Assembly: GCA_964548535.1 (NCBI GenBank)
Contig: CAZJRQ010000007.1
Location: 1 to 64,000, forward strand
Length of the DNA stretch: 64,000 nucleotides
Direction of reading: 5' to 3'
Origin: CAZJRQ01 sp964548535
GTDB lineage: Bacteria; Bacillota; Clostridia; Oscillospirales; Ruminococcaceae
In this document: positions 16,195 to 24,917 of the stretch, piece by piece
Layout of the letters: every line of letters begins with the position of its first letter
Position numbering within the stretch: position 1 is the stretch's first letter
Made by a program: the position numbers and the translations under genes
The notes under the pieces: model-generated
The model's database searches: none
What the model saw: only the letters and a program-made list of their open reading frames with translations
Told to the model about the DNA's origin: nothing

Positions 16195-18471
16195 TTGAAA
16201 GGCGCATCAAAGTATAGAAAAAAAAGAGGTATTTTTTCAAAGCTTTTGATTCCAATGATTATGTTAGTTATGCTGCAGCTTACTATTTTTCTTGGGATAT
16301 GGCTTGCTAGTGGTCAATTTACATACGTTAAGAAGTACGCTTATGATTCGCTTATAAAAAGGACTGAGAACAGAAAAGATTATGTTGAACTAGAACTTCA
16401 ATATAAGACCCCTATCATTATTGACACTGCAAAAAAAATAAACTCATCCATTGAAGAATTACTTGAAGAAGAAAATTTGGATATTGACCAGCTGTCAAAA
16501 GATAAATATCTTCAGCAAAGAATTCTTGAGAATTCATCGGAAAACATTTTGATGCTTATTAATAACAATCTGGTTAATGATGCTTTTATAATTTTAGACA
16601 CTGGAGATCTATATGATTTTGACGATACGCTAATTAGACCTGGATTGTATTTTCGCAATTATGACCCAAATAACAACACAACGTTTGATAATAAAAATGT
16701 GCTTTTACAATTCGGCAGTTCAAAGCTTTCAAAGAAATTAAATATTTCTCTTGATTCAGAATGGGCATCGAAATTTGAATTTAAGTCTGATGATAAAAAT
16801 TATGATTTTTATACGACTACAATAGAAAATGCAAAGCAATATCCTAATGAAAATCTCGCTGATTTAGGGTATTGGAGCAAGATTTCTAGTCTTACAGAAT
16901 TGTCAACACCTAGCTTAAAATACACTGTTCCGTTAATTAATTCAAATGGTGATGTGTATGGAGTTATTGGTGTTGGAATCACGAAAAATACGCTATTGAA
17001 AAAACTTCCGTCGTATGACCTGATTTCTGAAAAAGCCTGCTACATACTGGCACATAGTGAGAATCAAAATGAAGATTTCTCGACCGTAGTTTATTCTGGT
17101 TCTATATACAAGCGACTAGTCGACAGTAACACTAAGATGAATTATTCGAATGAAATTGATACCGACATTTACAACTTCAACGCTGATAAAAATTCTGAAA
17201 TTTCGGCGATAGCAAATATTCAAGAGATTTCTTTATACAATAAAACATCGATTTATTCTAACCAATCTTGGGCATTAATTTCAATCGCTGACAAAAAGAC
17301 AACTCTTAAAGTTTATACACATCTTGTGGAATTCTTTATAATTGCATCGGTAATTTCAATGTTTATGAGCGTAATTATTACTTTGATTATAAGCCGCAAA
17401 CTTTCACACCCTATCATAAGTATTGTAACGACACTGAAAAAACAGCCATATAATAACAACATAATTAAATTTGAGCCTACAGGCATTAATGAGATTGATC
17501 TTTTAGCCGATTCGATAACTGATTTGCAGGTGAATGTCAAGGAATATTCATCAAAAGCTTCACAGATTATTAGTATTACTGATATCGGTTTTGGGTTGTT
17601 CAAATGTGACCATGCGTCATCTGATACTGTTTTCGTAAGTCAAAGCTTGATAAAACTACTTCATTTTCAAGACCTGCCTGATGAAGGTATTAATATACCT
17701 TTTAATAAATTTGAGCTATATATTTCAAAAATCGATTCAAGAATTTCGGACGAAATTAGTACTTTCAAAAATAATATGAATACTAACGTTGATTATTATA
17801 GTAACAACATTGTTAAAACGTTTAAAGTAAATAATAATACCGACCCTCAATGGCTAAAGCTTAGTATTATTCAAGATAATCGAAATTTAATTGGTATTAT
17901 ACAAGACGTTACAGGAACTGTTTTGGAAAAAAGAATGATTGAATATGAACGCGATTATGACATTACAACAAGACTTTTGAATCGACGTGCTTATTATCAA
18001 AAACTTCAAGAAATGTTTGAACATCCTGAAATGCTAAAAACCGCTGCATTTATTATGTGGGATTTAGACAATCTAAAGTTTGTTAATGATACTTACGGAC
18101 ATCACTATGGTGATGAATATATAAAATCCGCTTCTAATGTTCTGAAAATGTTTGAAAATTATGGTGGGATTGTCGCTAGATTATCAGGTGATGAATTTAA
18201 TGTTTTCCTAAGTGGTTTTGATTCTAAGGAAGACATTCTAGCAATTTTACGAAAAGTAGAAGCTGAACTTCATCAATGCAGATGCATCATAACAAACGGC
18301 AAAAGCTATCCCGTTCGTGCAAGCGCAGGTATAGCATTTTATCCTGACGATGGCACAACATATGAAACCCTAATTAAAAATTCAGACCGAGCAATGTATA
18401 CTATTAAGCACTCAACAAAGGGTACTTTTGCCATATTTGATGACAGTATGGAAAGTAATCATTTAGAATAA
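16195..18471 (+). CDS. Membrane diguanylate cyclase with extracytoplasmic sensor domain
   Basis: 758 residues. A TTG start follows the strong RBS AAAGGGGTGAGG. Order: membrane segment (about 14-36), a large extracellular Cache-like sensor region (about 40-370), a second membrane segment (about 378-400), a HAMP/linker part, a PAS-like region (about 455-580), then a GGDEF domain (about 590-750). The active motif is SGDEF (about 664-668) instead of GGDEF, a variant known to remain active in some enzymes. No RxxD inhibitory site is seen just before it. It should make cyclic di-GMP. The upstream lipoprotein could bind a ligand and touch the sensor domain (inference). Confidence 0.9.
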   Translation: MKGASKYRKKRGIFSKLLIPMIMLVMLQLTIFLGIWLASGQFTYVKKYAYDSLIKRTENRKDYVELELQYKTPIIIDTAKKINSSIEELLEEENLDIDQLSKDKYLQQRILENSSENILMLINNNLVNDAFIILDTGDLYDFDDTLIRPGLYFRNYDPNNNTTFDNKNVLLQFGSSKLSKKLNISLDSEWASKFEFKSDDKNYDFYTTTIENAKQYPNENLADLGYWSKISSLTELSTPSLKYTVPLINSNGDVYGVIGVGITKNTLLKKLPSYDLISEKACYILAHSENQNEDFSTVVYSGSIYKRLVDSNTKMNYSNEIDTDIYNFNADKNSEISAIANIQEISLYNKTSIYSNQSWALISIADKKTTLKVYTHLVEFFIIASVISMFMSVIITLIISRKLSHPIISIVTTLKKQPYNNNIIKFEPTGINEIDLLADSITDLQVNVKEYSSKASQIISITDIGFGLFKCDHASSDTVFVSQSLIKLLHFQDLPDEGINIPFNKFELYISKIDSRISDEISTFKNNMNTNVDYYSNNIVKTFKVNNNTDPQWLKLSIIQDNRNLIGIIQDVTGTVLEKRMIEYERDYDITTRLLNRRAYYQKLQEMFEHPEMLKTAAFIMWDLDNLKFVNDTYGHHYGDEYIKSASNVLKMFENYGGIVARLSGDEFNVFLSGFDSKEDILAILRKVEAELHQCRCIITNGKSYPVRASAGIAFYPDDGTTYETLIKNSDRAMYTIKHSTKGTFAIFDDSMESNHLE

Positions 18472-18482
18472 CTTTTAAATAA

Positions 18483-18520
18483 AAAAATGCTAATCTGAAA
18501 TTAAACAGATTAGCATTTTT
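18483..18520. terminator. Bidirectional terminator
   Basis: AAAAATGCTAATCTG pairs perfectly with CAGATTAGCATTTTT, between convergent genes. Confidence 0.9.
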
Positions 18521-18546
18521 AATATATAACTAAATTCAAAAAAATT

Positions 18547-18915
18547 CTAATGCACTACGCTGATTCTCCAAAATGGAACTAGATTATTCAAATCAAAGCT
18601 TGGAAGAATGCCAGAAAGTTGATTAATTAGTTCACGAAAACTTTTAATATCAATAGCCCTAATAGACTGCCTAATATTTTCATCCTTAATGTTAAATAGG
18701 TCACTATCTTTTACAACATCCTGAGGAACTTCATAGATATTATAGCTATAATAAACATTCTCATTTCTTTTAAAATCAGGAGAAAGTTTTTTTATTTTGC
18801 TATTACTTTCATATTTATAAGCGGACAAAGTTATAAATTTTCTGCAATCACTAAAATCTGACGACAACTCGCTTGCTAAAAAATTATAAGTTAACAATAA
18901 TTTTTCAATCTCCAT
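18547..18915 (-). CDS. Hypothetical cytoplasmic protein
   Basis: 122 residues from the ATG at 18915, which is preceded by AGGTGAAATA. No signal peptide, membrane segment or motif that I recognise. The sequence is rich in Ser, Asp and Lys, with alternating hydrophobic residues suggesting a small alpha/beta fold. It stands alone, flanked by a terminator and a long AT-rich spacer, and shows no link to neighbours. Translation is supported by the RBS and a codon pattern like that of nearby genes. Confidence 0.55.
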   Translation of the reverse strand: MEIEKLLLTYNFLASELSSDFSDCRKFITLSAYKYESNSKIKKLSPDFKRNENVYYSYNIYEVPQDVVKDSDLFNIKDENIRQSIRAIDIKSFRELINQLSGILPSFDLNNLVPFWRISVVH

Positions 18916-19405
18916 TATTTCACCTACTTTCTTAATAAACAAAAACATTAAAAACAGTATTTACGCACGAAAAAAATTCTTGAAACTCTTATTAGTATTC
19001 CATTTAAAAACACTAAAAAACAAATGAATAATATCCAAAAAAACTAAATTTATACACACTTTTGTTCTACACATAGTTATCTTTTTAATCATTTACTTAC
19101 ATAAATATATCACGTTTTCGGTTTTTTGTCAACAAATTTTACATATTTAATTTAAAAATCGTCATTCTGCATAAATTAATATTTAATATCTAAATACAAT
19201 GATGTATATTCATATAAAATAATATACCGTTCATTTTTCCAGATATTAAACGTTTACGCAAAGTTGAAATAAAAAAAATATATTAATAAATACATTACAT
19301 TAATATATATTGCTTTCTTGTAGTTTTTAATACTTGAATAATGATTTTCAGCTTTTTTACAATCAAAAGACATCATTTGTGCATTAAATATGTTTAAATT
19401 TACTA
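18916..19405. other. AT-rich intergenic region
   Basis: About 490 bp of very AT-rich DNA between the hypothetical gene and the promoter at 19406. I see no frame with an RBS, no hairpin with a T-run and no clear repeat. It probably holds the promoter of the minus-strand hypothetical gene, which I cannot place with confidence. Confidence 0.5.
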
Positions 19406-19434
19406 TTGACTTTATTACAAAAGAGTAGTATAAT
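19406..19434 (+). promoter_or_regulatory. Promoter of the trans-sulfuration gene
   Basis: TTGACT, 17-bp spacer, TATAAT; leader of about 85 nt with no recognisable SAM riboswitch or T-box. Confidence 0.75.
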
Positions 19435-19524
19435 TCCTATTAAACCTATATAGTTAGTTGGTTTGGCTGAATCTATTATAACAGCTATATGCAATCAGAA
19501 CTAATATATGAAAGGACGACAAAA

Positions 19525-20715
19525 ATGGGAAATGAAATAAATGATATTAAATACGGCTTTGCTACTCGTTCAGTTCATGCAGGAAATGATGTTGACTCTG
19601 ACAGCGGAGCAATAAAAAGACCTATAACAATGGCTAATAGCTATGCACTGCCATATGACCCAACTGAAACAAATTGGAGCAGTGCTGAAGGAAATTTATA
19701 TACACGAAATGGTGGAACAAATCAGAAATATCTTCAGCAACGCGTTGCTTCACTTGAAGGCGGTGAGGATTGTGTTGTCCTAGCATCTGGAGTTGCAGCT
19801 CTGTCGGGGCTTTTCTTTGCCTTGCTGAAACAAGGCGATCATGTAATTTTTTCAAGCGTAACATACATTGCCGTTTACAGACTTTTGAATGAGCTTTTGA
19901 CAGATAAATTTGGAGTTGAAACTACACTGGTTGATACATCAGACCCTGCAAACGTTGAGGCAGCAATTCGTCCTAACACAAAACTAATTCATATTGAAAC
20001 ACCAGGAAATCCGACTCTTACTATTTCAGATATTCAGGCAATTGCCGATATCGCTCATAAACATAATGCACTTTTATCGGTTGATAACACTTTTGCGTCA
20101 CCATACAACCAGCGCCCTAGTGAGCTTGGTGCAGATTTCACTATCGAAAGCTTGACTAAATAAATAAACGGTCACGGTGATGCAATGGGTGGCGCTATCA
20201 TAGGCAAGACTGAATATCTTGATAAAATTCGTGCGCAGTCGCAGATAAATCTCGGCGGAGTAATCAGTCCTTTCAACGCTTGGCTGATTATGCGCGGTGC
20301 GGTTACTTTACCACTAAGAATGAAACAACACAATTCCAACGCTCTTTCAGTTGCAAACTGGCTTGAAAACCACCCAGCTGTGAGCTTTGTTGCTTATCCT
20401 GGACTTGAAAGCAACAAGGGACACGAGATTGCAAAAAAACAAATGGTTGGCGGTTTCGGAGGAGTTTTATCGTTCGGAATCAAAGTTGACCACGACACCC
20501 ACAACAAATTCATCAGCCATTTAAAGATTATAACATCAGTTGTTTCTCTTGGACATGATGAAAGCTTGATTGTATTTCTTGGCGAAAATGACGAGCGTCA
20601 ATATTTATATCCCGAAGAATTTTCGAATGGTTTTTTCCGCTTTTCAGTAGGAATTGAAGATGTTGACGACATAATTAATGACTTAAAACAAGCATTTGAA
20701 AAGGTCGGTCTTTGA
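19525..20715 (+). pseudogene. Cys/Met-metabolism PLP enzyme (MetB/MetC/O-acetylhomoserine sulfhydrylase family) with an in-frame stop
   Basis: The ATG at 19525 follows GAAAGGAC. The 396-codon frame is intact apart from TAA at 20161-20163. That stop follows directly after SLTK, whose Lys (about 212) forms the Schiff base with PLP; the family normally has SxTKYxxGH, so the stop replaces a Tyr codon. Reading resumes in the same frame with INGHGDAMGG and runs to a normal C-terminus at 20715. Members of the family make or cleave cystathionine or make homocysteine from O-acylhomoserine; I cannot tell which. The truncated piece would lack half of the fold. One base change explains it, so it is a young pseudogene or a base-calling error. 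Confidence 0.85.
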
Positions 20716-20764
20716 TGATTTTTACTAATTCGACAACTTCTATATACCTCTCAAAATTTTGATA

Positions 20765-20804
20765 GACCGTACGGTGATTGTGATTACAGTCACTGTACGG
20801 TTTT
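20765..20804 (+). terminator. Terminator of the trans-sulfuration gene
   Basis: A 12-bp stem, ACCGTACGGTGA with TCACTGTACGGT (one wobble), is followed by TTTTATTT. Confidence 0.85.
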
Positions 20805-20895
20805 ATTTGTACTCATAAAGATTTCGTGCTTTAAAATTATTGATTTACTTATATTATTATGGTATAATATTTCTAAAATATTTTTTCAAAAACAC

Positions 20896-20926
20896 TTGAC
20901 TCTCACGTTGCGTAATGGTGTATACT
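20896..20926 (+). promoter_or_regulatory. MerR-type promoter with 19-bp spacer
   Basis: TTGACT (20896-20901) and TATACT (20921-20926) are 19 bp apart. The spacer carries the CTCACGTTGCGTAATGGTG dyad typical of MerR-family sites, which need DNA distortion for transcription. It precedes the TipA-like gene, so autoregulation is expected. Confidence 0.85.
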
Positions 20927-20945
20927 CATAATTGGAGGTGGAAAT

Positions 20946-21680
20946 ATGAAATTATCAATAAGCAAAACGGCGTGTCTTATGAACGTAAGTGTGCGCACCT
21001 TACATTATTATGACGAAATTGGTATACTTAAACCTGCCGAAATTTCAATGGCTGGCTATAGATTTTACGGTGACGATGAAATTAACAGACTGCAGCAGAT
21101 TATTTTTTATCGCGAGCTTGAATTCTCTTTGTCCGACATTGCCAAAATACTTTCCGCACCAAATTATAATCCACAGGAAGCTCTGCAAAAACACCGCGAA
21201 CTTTTGCTGCTCAAGCGTGAGCATTTAGACGGTCTTATTGAGCTTTTAGACGAAACAATTGGAGGTAAAATTATGAGTAAGAAAAAAACTACGCTACAAG
21301 AAATTAAGCAAACTAAAGAAAAATACGCTGATGAGGTATTCCAAAAGTGGGGAAATACCGATGAATACAAACAATCAGAGGAGAAGTATTCAAAAATGTC
21401 CGACAGTGAGCTTGAAGGTCTTGCTAAATCTCAAGACGAAATATTTTCGGCCTTCGCAAACTGTGTCGGCAAACCCGCTGAAAGTAATGAAGTGCAAAAT
21501 ATTGTGAAACTTTGGCAAAACCACATCACCAAGAACTATTATAAATGCTCAAATGAAATTCTTGCCGGTTTGGGTGAAATGTACGTCGCTGACGAAAGGT
21601 TTACAAAAAATCTGGACAAATACGGTGACGGCACTGCTAAGCTTATGAGCGATGCTATTAAGATTTACTGCCAGAAGTAG
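20946..21680 (+). CDS. MerR family regulator with TipAS ligand-binding domain (TipAL-like)
   Basis: 244 residues. The N-terminal MerR helix-turn-helix has the TLHYYDEIGIL and AGYRFYGDDEINRL motifs. A coiled-coil helix follows (about 75-110), then a C-terminal TipAS domain (about 120-244) which in Streptomyces TipA binds thiopeptide antibiotics. TTGGAGGTGG lies before the ATG. A second perfect RBS (GGAGGT, 21261-21266) stands 6 nt before an in-frame ATG at 21273 (residue 110), exactly at the domain border. A separate C-terminal TipAS form could thus be made, as known for Streptomyces tipA. No exporter follows in the same transcript. Confidence 0.9.
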   Translation: MKLSISKTACLMNVSVRTLHYYDEIGILKPAEISMAGYRFYGDDEINRLQQIIFYRELEFSLSDIAKILSAPNYNPQEALQKHRELLLLKREHLDGLIELLDETIGGKIMSKKKTTLQEIKQTKEKYADEVFQKWGNTDEYKQSEEKYSKMSDSELEGLAKSQDEIFSAFANCVGKPAESNEVQNIVKLWQNHITKNYYKCSNEILAGLGEMYVADERFTKNLDKYGDGTAKLMSDAIKIYCQK

Positions 21681-21709
21681 ATTTATACAGAAACTTAATA
21701 TGATTTTCT

Positions 21710-21738
21710 AAAGGACTTGTTACGTGAAGTCCTTTTTT
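21710..21738 (+). terminator. Terminator of the TipA-like gene
   Basis: AAGGACTT/AAGTCCTT stem followed by six T. Confidence 0.85.
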
Positions 21739-21793
21739 GCACGTAAAGTATCACGCTGGTTGATATTTTCAACAAAAGTCAACTCAAAATCCA

Positions 21794-21822
21794 TTGAAAA
21801 ATGTTTCCCAACAGGTTATAAT
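21794..21822 (+). promoter_or_regulatory. Promoter of the XRE/ABC exporter operon
   Basis: TTGAAA, 17-bp spacer, TATAAT, 20 bp before the RBS. The TTG at 21794, which could be read as an upstream start codon, is in fact part of the -35 element. Confidence 0.75.
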
Positions 21823-21841
21823 ATTAACTGAGGTGAGATTT

Positions 21842-22966
21842 ATGCGAGAAATTAATATAGATAAAATCATAATTACAAAACGAAAAGAACAAAATATTAC
21901 TCAACAGCAACTTGCTGATTATGTTGGCGTTTCAAAAGCTTCGGTGTCAAAATGGGAAACAGGTCAAAGTTATCCTGATATTGCTCTTCTACCAAAAATT
22001 GCTGCATATTTTAACATAACAATTGATGAACTAATGGCCTATTCACCGCAACTTTCAAACAAAGAAATTTCAAAAATTTATACCAGACTTACAAAAGATT
22101 TTTCAGAAAAACCATTTAGTGAGGTTTATAATGAGTGCGAAGATTTAATAAAAACCTATTACTCATGCTTCCCAATGGTGTTTCAAATGGCTGTGCTTTT
22201 GCTAAATCACTATAATCTTGCTGACGGTGTTGAAAATCAGCAAAAAATTGTCGACGAAATAATATCACTTTGTATAAGGGTTAAAGAGAACTCCACTGAC
22301 AGTCAGCTTGCAATGTTTGCTACAGTTATGCAATCACAGTGCCTGCTTTTCAAAGGCGATTCACAACAAGTTATTGATTTGCTTGAATACTCCAGCAAAC
22401 CTATGAATCCAGCAAATTCTGCAACTTCAATGGTGGCAAATGCGTATTTGCTTTTAGGAAATAAGGATAAATCCACTCAAATTATGCAGTGTGAATATTA
22501 TCAAAACATACTGAATATTATGCAATCAGCGGCATTTCTAATCACAGTTTATGCAGATAATCCGAGAAAATCCGAGCAAATTTGTGACCGCACTTTTAGG
22601 CTTGCTGAGCTTTTTGATTTGAGTAATTTACACATGAATTCCTATTTAATACTCTGCCTTACAGCTGCACAGAATTATACTTTTCATGGAAATTTCGAAA
22701 AAGCACTTGACTACTTGAAAAAATTTGCACACACTTGCACAAGTGTAGAATATCCACTTACACTGCATGGCGATGATTTTTTCGATTTACCAGAAAAATC
22801 CTTTGAAGAAATTGAATTTTGTATGGCACTTCCGAGAGATGAAAAAGCAGTGAAAAAAAGTATGCTTACAGCGATTTCAGAAAATCCAGCGTTTGAACCA
22901 TTAAAAGATATGCCAAGATTCAAGTCAATAATAGACCAACTGACAGCTAATTTAGGAGGTAATTAA
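21842..22966 (+). CDS. XRE-family regulator with C-terminal helical-repeat domain
   Basis: 374 residues from the ATG at 21842 (RBS GAGGTGAG). The N-terminal helix-turn-helix (about 1-60) has the Cro/C1 pattern with QQQLADYVGVSKASVSKWE. The rest is a helical, TPR-like region of about 300 residues, a design found in Firmicutes regulators that respond to peptides or stress. It is first in a four-gene operon with a PLDc_N-type membrane protein, an ABC ATPase and a permease, so it probably controls that exporter. The effector is unknown. Confidence 0.85.
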   Translation: MREINIDKIIITKRKEQNITQQQLADYVGVSKASVSKWETGQSYPDIALLPKIAAYFNITIDELMAYSPQLSNKEISKIYTRLTKDFSEKPFSEVYNECEDLIKTYYSCFPMVFQMAVLLLNHYNLADGVENQQKIVDEIISLCIRVKENSTDSQLAMFATVMQSQCLLFKGDSQQVIDLLEYSSKPMNPANSATSMVANAYLLLGNKDKSTQIMQCEYYQNILNIMQSAAFLITVYADNPRKSEQICDRTFRLAELFDLSNLHMNSYLILCLTAAQNYTFHGNFEKALDYLKKFAHTCTSVEYPLTLHGDDFFDLPEKSFEEIEFCMALPRDEKAVKKSMLTAISENPAFEPLKDMPRFKSIIDQLTANLGGN

Positions 22967-22967
22967 T

Positions 22968-23180
22968 ATGAATAATTTCGATACTTTTGTTGAATATCTG
23001 CCATTTTTTATTCCTTTGATTATACTACAATTTGCCCTTGCCATAACAGCACTAATCCACGTTTTAAAGCATCCAAACTACAAATTCGGCAATAAAATCC
23101 TGTGGATAATTCTAGTTTTATTTATCCAAATTATTGGACCAGTAGTATATTTCGCTATTGGACGAGGTGATGACGAATGA
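22968..23180 (+). CDS. Small PLDc_N-type membrane protein
   Basis: 70 residues with two membrane segments (about 12-34 and 42-63). The ending GPVVYFAIGR is the hallmark of the phospholipase D-nuclease N-terminal (PLDc_N) family; the catalytic part is absent, as in many stand-alone members. TTAGGAGGTAATTAAT precedes the ATG, which lies 1 bp after the regulator stop. The 3' end overlaps the ATPase start by 4 bp. Such proteins often accompany antimicrobial-peptide ABC exporters; their role is unknown. Confidence 0.8.
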   Translation: MNNFDTFVEYLPFFIPLIILQFALAITALIHVLKHPNYKFGNKILWIILVLFIQIIGPVVYFAIGRGDDE

Positions 23181-24082
23181 ACACACTGACTGTTGAAAAT
23201 CTGCACAAAAGTTTTGGTTCAAAGAAGATTCTTGACGGCATTTCATTTTCTGTCAAAGAAGGTTCGATTTTTGGATTCATCGCACAAAACGGTGCTGGAA
23301 AAACTACCACAATGAAAATTATTCTAGGTCTTTTAAGAGCCGACAGCGGAGAAATTACTGTCTGCGGCGAAAAGGCTCACTACGGCAATACGCCTACTAA
23401 CCGCTTTATCGGATATCTGCCTGACGTCGCTGAATTTTATGGCTATATGCGACCTATGGAATATCTAAATCTATGCGGAGAAATCTGCGGTATTGACAAA
23501 ATCAAACCTAAATCCCAAGAATTGCTTGAACTTGTCGGAATGAAAGACAAAAAGGGTAAAATTGCTGGATTTTCTCGTGGAATGAAACAGCGTTTAGGTA
23601 TTGCTCAGGCACTTCTTTCAGAGCCTAAATTGCTGATCTGCGACGAGCCAACCTCTGCACTTGATCCAACTGGACGAAAAGAAATCCTTGATCTTATGCA
23701 AAGCGTAAAAGAAAAAACAACTGTAATGTTTTCCACTCATTTGCTTTCTGACGTTGAGCGAATTTGCGATAGTGTGTCCATTCTGCATAACGGAAAAATC
23801 GTACTTTCAGGGTCGCTTGATGAGATAAAATCTAAGCATAGTCACGACGTGCTTAACATAGAATTCAAGCAGATTGACAAGGCAAATCAATTTATCACTC
23901 TATTAAACTCTAAAGGATTTGAAACTAAACGTGATGACAAAATCATACATGTTCACACGAGAAATATCGAGAAAACAGAGCTCGAACTGATTGATTTGAT
24001 GTCCACAAACAAATTTCTGCCAACCAAATTTGAAATAGCTGAGCCGACACTTGAAAATCTATTTTTGGAGGTGGTAAAATGA
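23177..24082 (+). CDS. ABC exporter ATP-binding protein
   Basis: 301 residues. The Walker A region reads FIAQNGAGKTTT, so the first Gly of the GxxxxGK[ST] motif is Ala (one base change from the usual FIGQNGAGKTT); the Lys-Thr core remains. The signature region is FSRGMKQRLG, Walker B LLICDEPTSALDP, and the H-loop FSTHLLSD. Start and stop codons overlap both neighbours by 4 bp, so translation is coupled. It should energise the permease at 24079-24840. Whether the Ala lowers ATPase activity cannot be judged from sequence. Confidence 0.88.
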   Translation: MNTLTVENLHKSFGSKKILDGISFSVKEGSIFGFIAQNGAGKTTTMKIILGLLRADSGEITVCGEKAHYGNTPTNRFIGYLPDVAEFYGYMRPMEYLNLCGEICGIDKIKPKSQELLELVGMKDKKGKIAGFSRGMKQRLGIAQALLSEPKLLICDEPTSALDPTGRKEILDLMQSVKEKTTVMFSTHLLSDVERICDSVSILHNGKIVLSGSLDEIKSKHSHDVLNIEFKQIDKANQFITLLNSKGFETKRDDKIIHVHTRNIEKTELELIDLMSTNKFLPTKFEIAEPTLENLFLEVVK

Positions 24083-24840
24083 GAGCATACATAGCATTTC
24101 TAAAAAAAGAATTTGTTGAACTCGTCAGAACATACAAACTTTTCATTTTACTGGCAGTATTTCTGATTATCGGTATGATGAATCCGCTGACTGCCAAACT
24201 TACACCAATGATTTTAGAAAATTTCGCAGATGAGGGAATGACTTTTACCGTATCTGAACCAACCGCAATGGATTCATGGATGCAATTTTTCAAAAACACA
24301 ACAACAGGTATAATCGCTTATGTAATTCTACTCAGCGGCATCATGTCGCAGGAATACTCAAAAAGTACACTTGTAAACATAATCACCAAAGGCTTACCGC
24401 GACGAACTGTAATTCTTGCAAAATTCACAAGTTCAATACTTATTTGGACTGTCGCGTACCTACTCAACTTTTTTACAACTTTGGGATATACCGAATATTT
24501 TTGGGGAAATCAAACTCCGCCAAACTTAGCATTCTCAGTTGTCTGCCTTTGGGCTTTTGGGGTTTTAATAACTTCGGCAATAATTTTCGGGGCGTCAGCA
24601 TTTTCAAGCAATTACGGAAGTATGCTCTTCACAGGCGGATTTTCATTAGTTTTAACGCTTATAAATATTGCTCCTAAAGCAATAAAATACAATCCAATGT
24701 CGCTATCATCACGAAACCTAGAGCTACTCAAAGAAACAGCAGAAATTTCTGATTTTACCATACCGCTGATAATTTCATTAGTGCTTTGCATTATATTTAT
24801 TTTCTTAGCAATAGAAAATTTCAATAATAAAAAACTTTAA
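24079..24840 (+). CDS. ABC-2 type exporter permease
   Basis: 253 residues with about six membrane segments and an extracellular loop between the first two, the bacteriocin/antibiotic ABC-2 permease plan. Last gene of the XRE-PLDc_N-ATPase-permease operon, overlapping the ATPase gene by 4 bp and followed by a strong terminator. The cargo is unknown; the family often gives self-protection or resistance to membrane-active peptides. Confidence 0.85.
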   Translation: MRAYIAFLKKEFVELVRTYKLFILLAVFLIIGMMNPLTAKLTPMILENFADEGMTFTVSEPTAMDSWMQFFKNTTTGIIAYVILLSGIMSQEYSKSTLVNIITKGLPRRTVILAKFTSSILIWTVAYLLNFFTTLGYTEYFWGNQTPPNLAFSVVCLWAFGVLITSAIIFGASAFSSNYGSMLFTGGFSLVLTLINIAPKAIKYNPMSLSSRNLELLKETAEISDFTIPLIISLVLCIIFIFLAIENFNNKKL

Positions 24841-24846
24841 TAACAC

Positions 24847-24884
24847 AAAAAGAGTTAAGTCATTAATTTGACCTAACTCTTTTT
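24847..24884. terminator. Bidirectional terminator
   Basis: AAAAAGAGTTA(A)GTC pairs with GAC(C)TAACTCTTTTT between convergent operons, ABC exporter and amtB-glnK. Confidence 0.9.
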
Positions 24885-24917
24885 GCTTATACAGATTTAA
24901 TTAGAGATGATAGCTGT

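Noticed and set aside
20158..20166. Programmed stop-codon read-through or non-standard amino acid in the MetB-like gene
   Set aside because: The codon is TAA, not TGA or TAG; the context AAATAAATA has no known read-through signal and no hairpin follows.
21794..21841. Upstream start for the XRE regulator at TTG 21794
   Set aside because: This TTG is the first triplet of the -35 element; the ATG at 21842 has a proper RBS.
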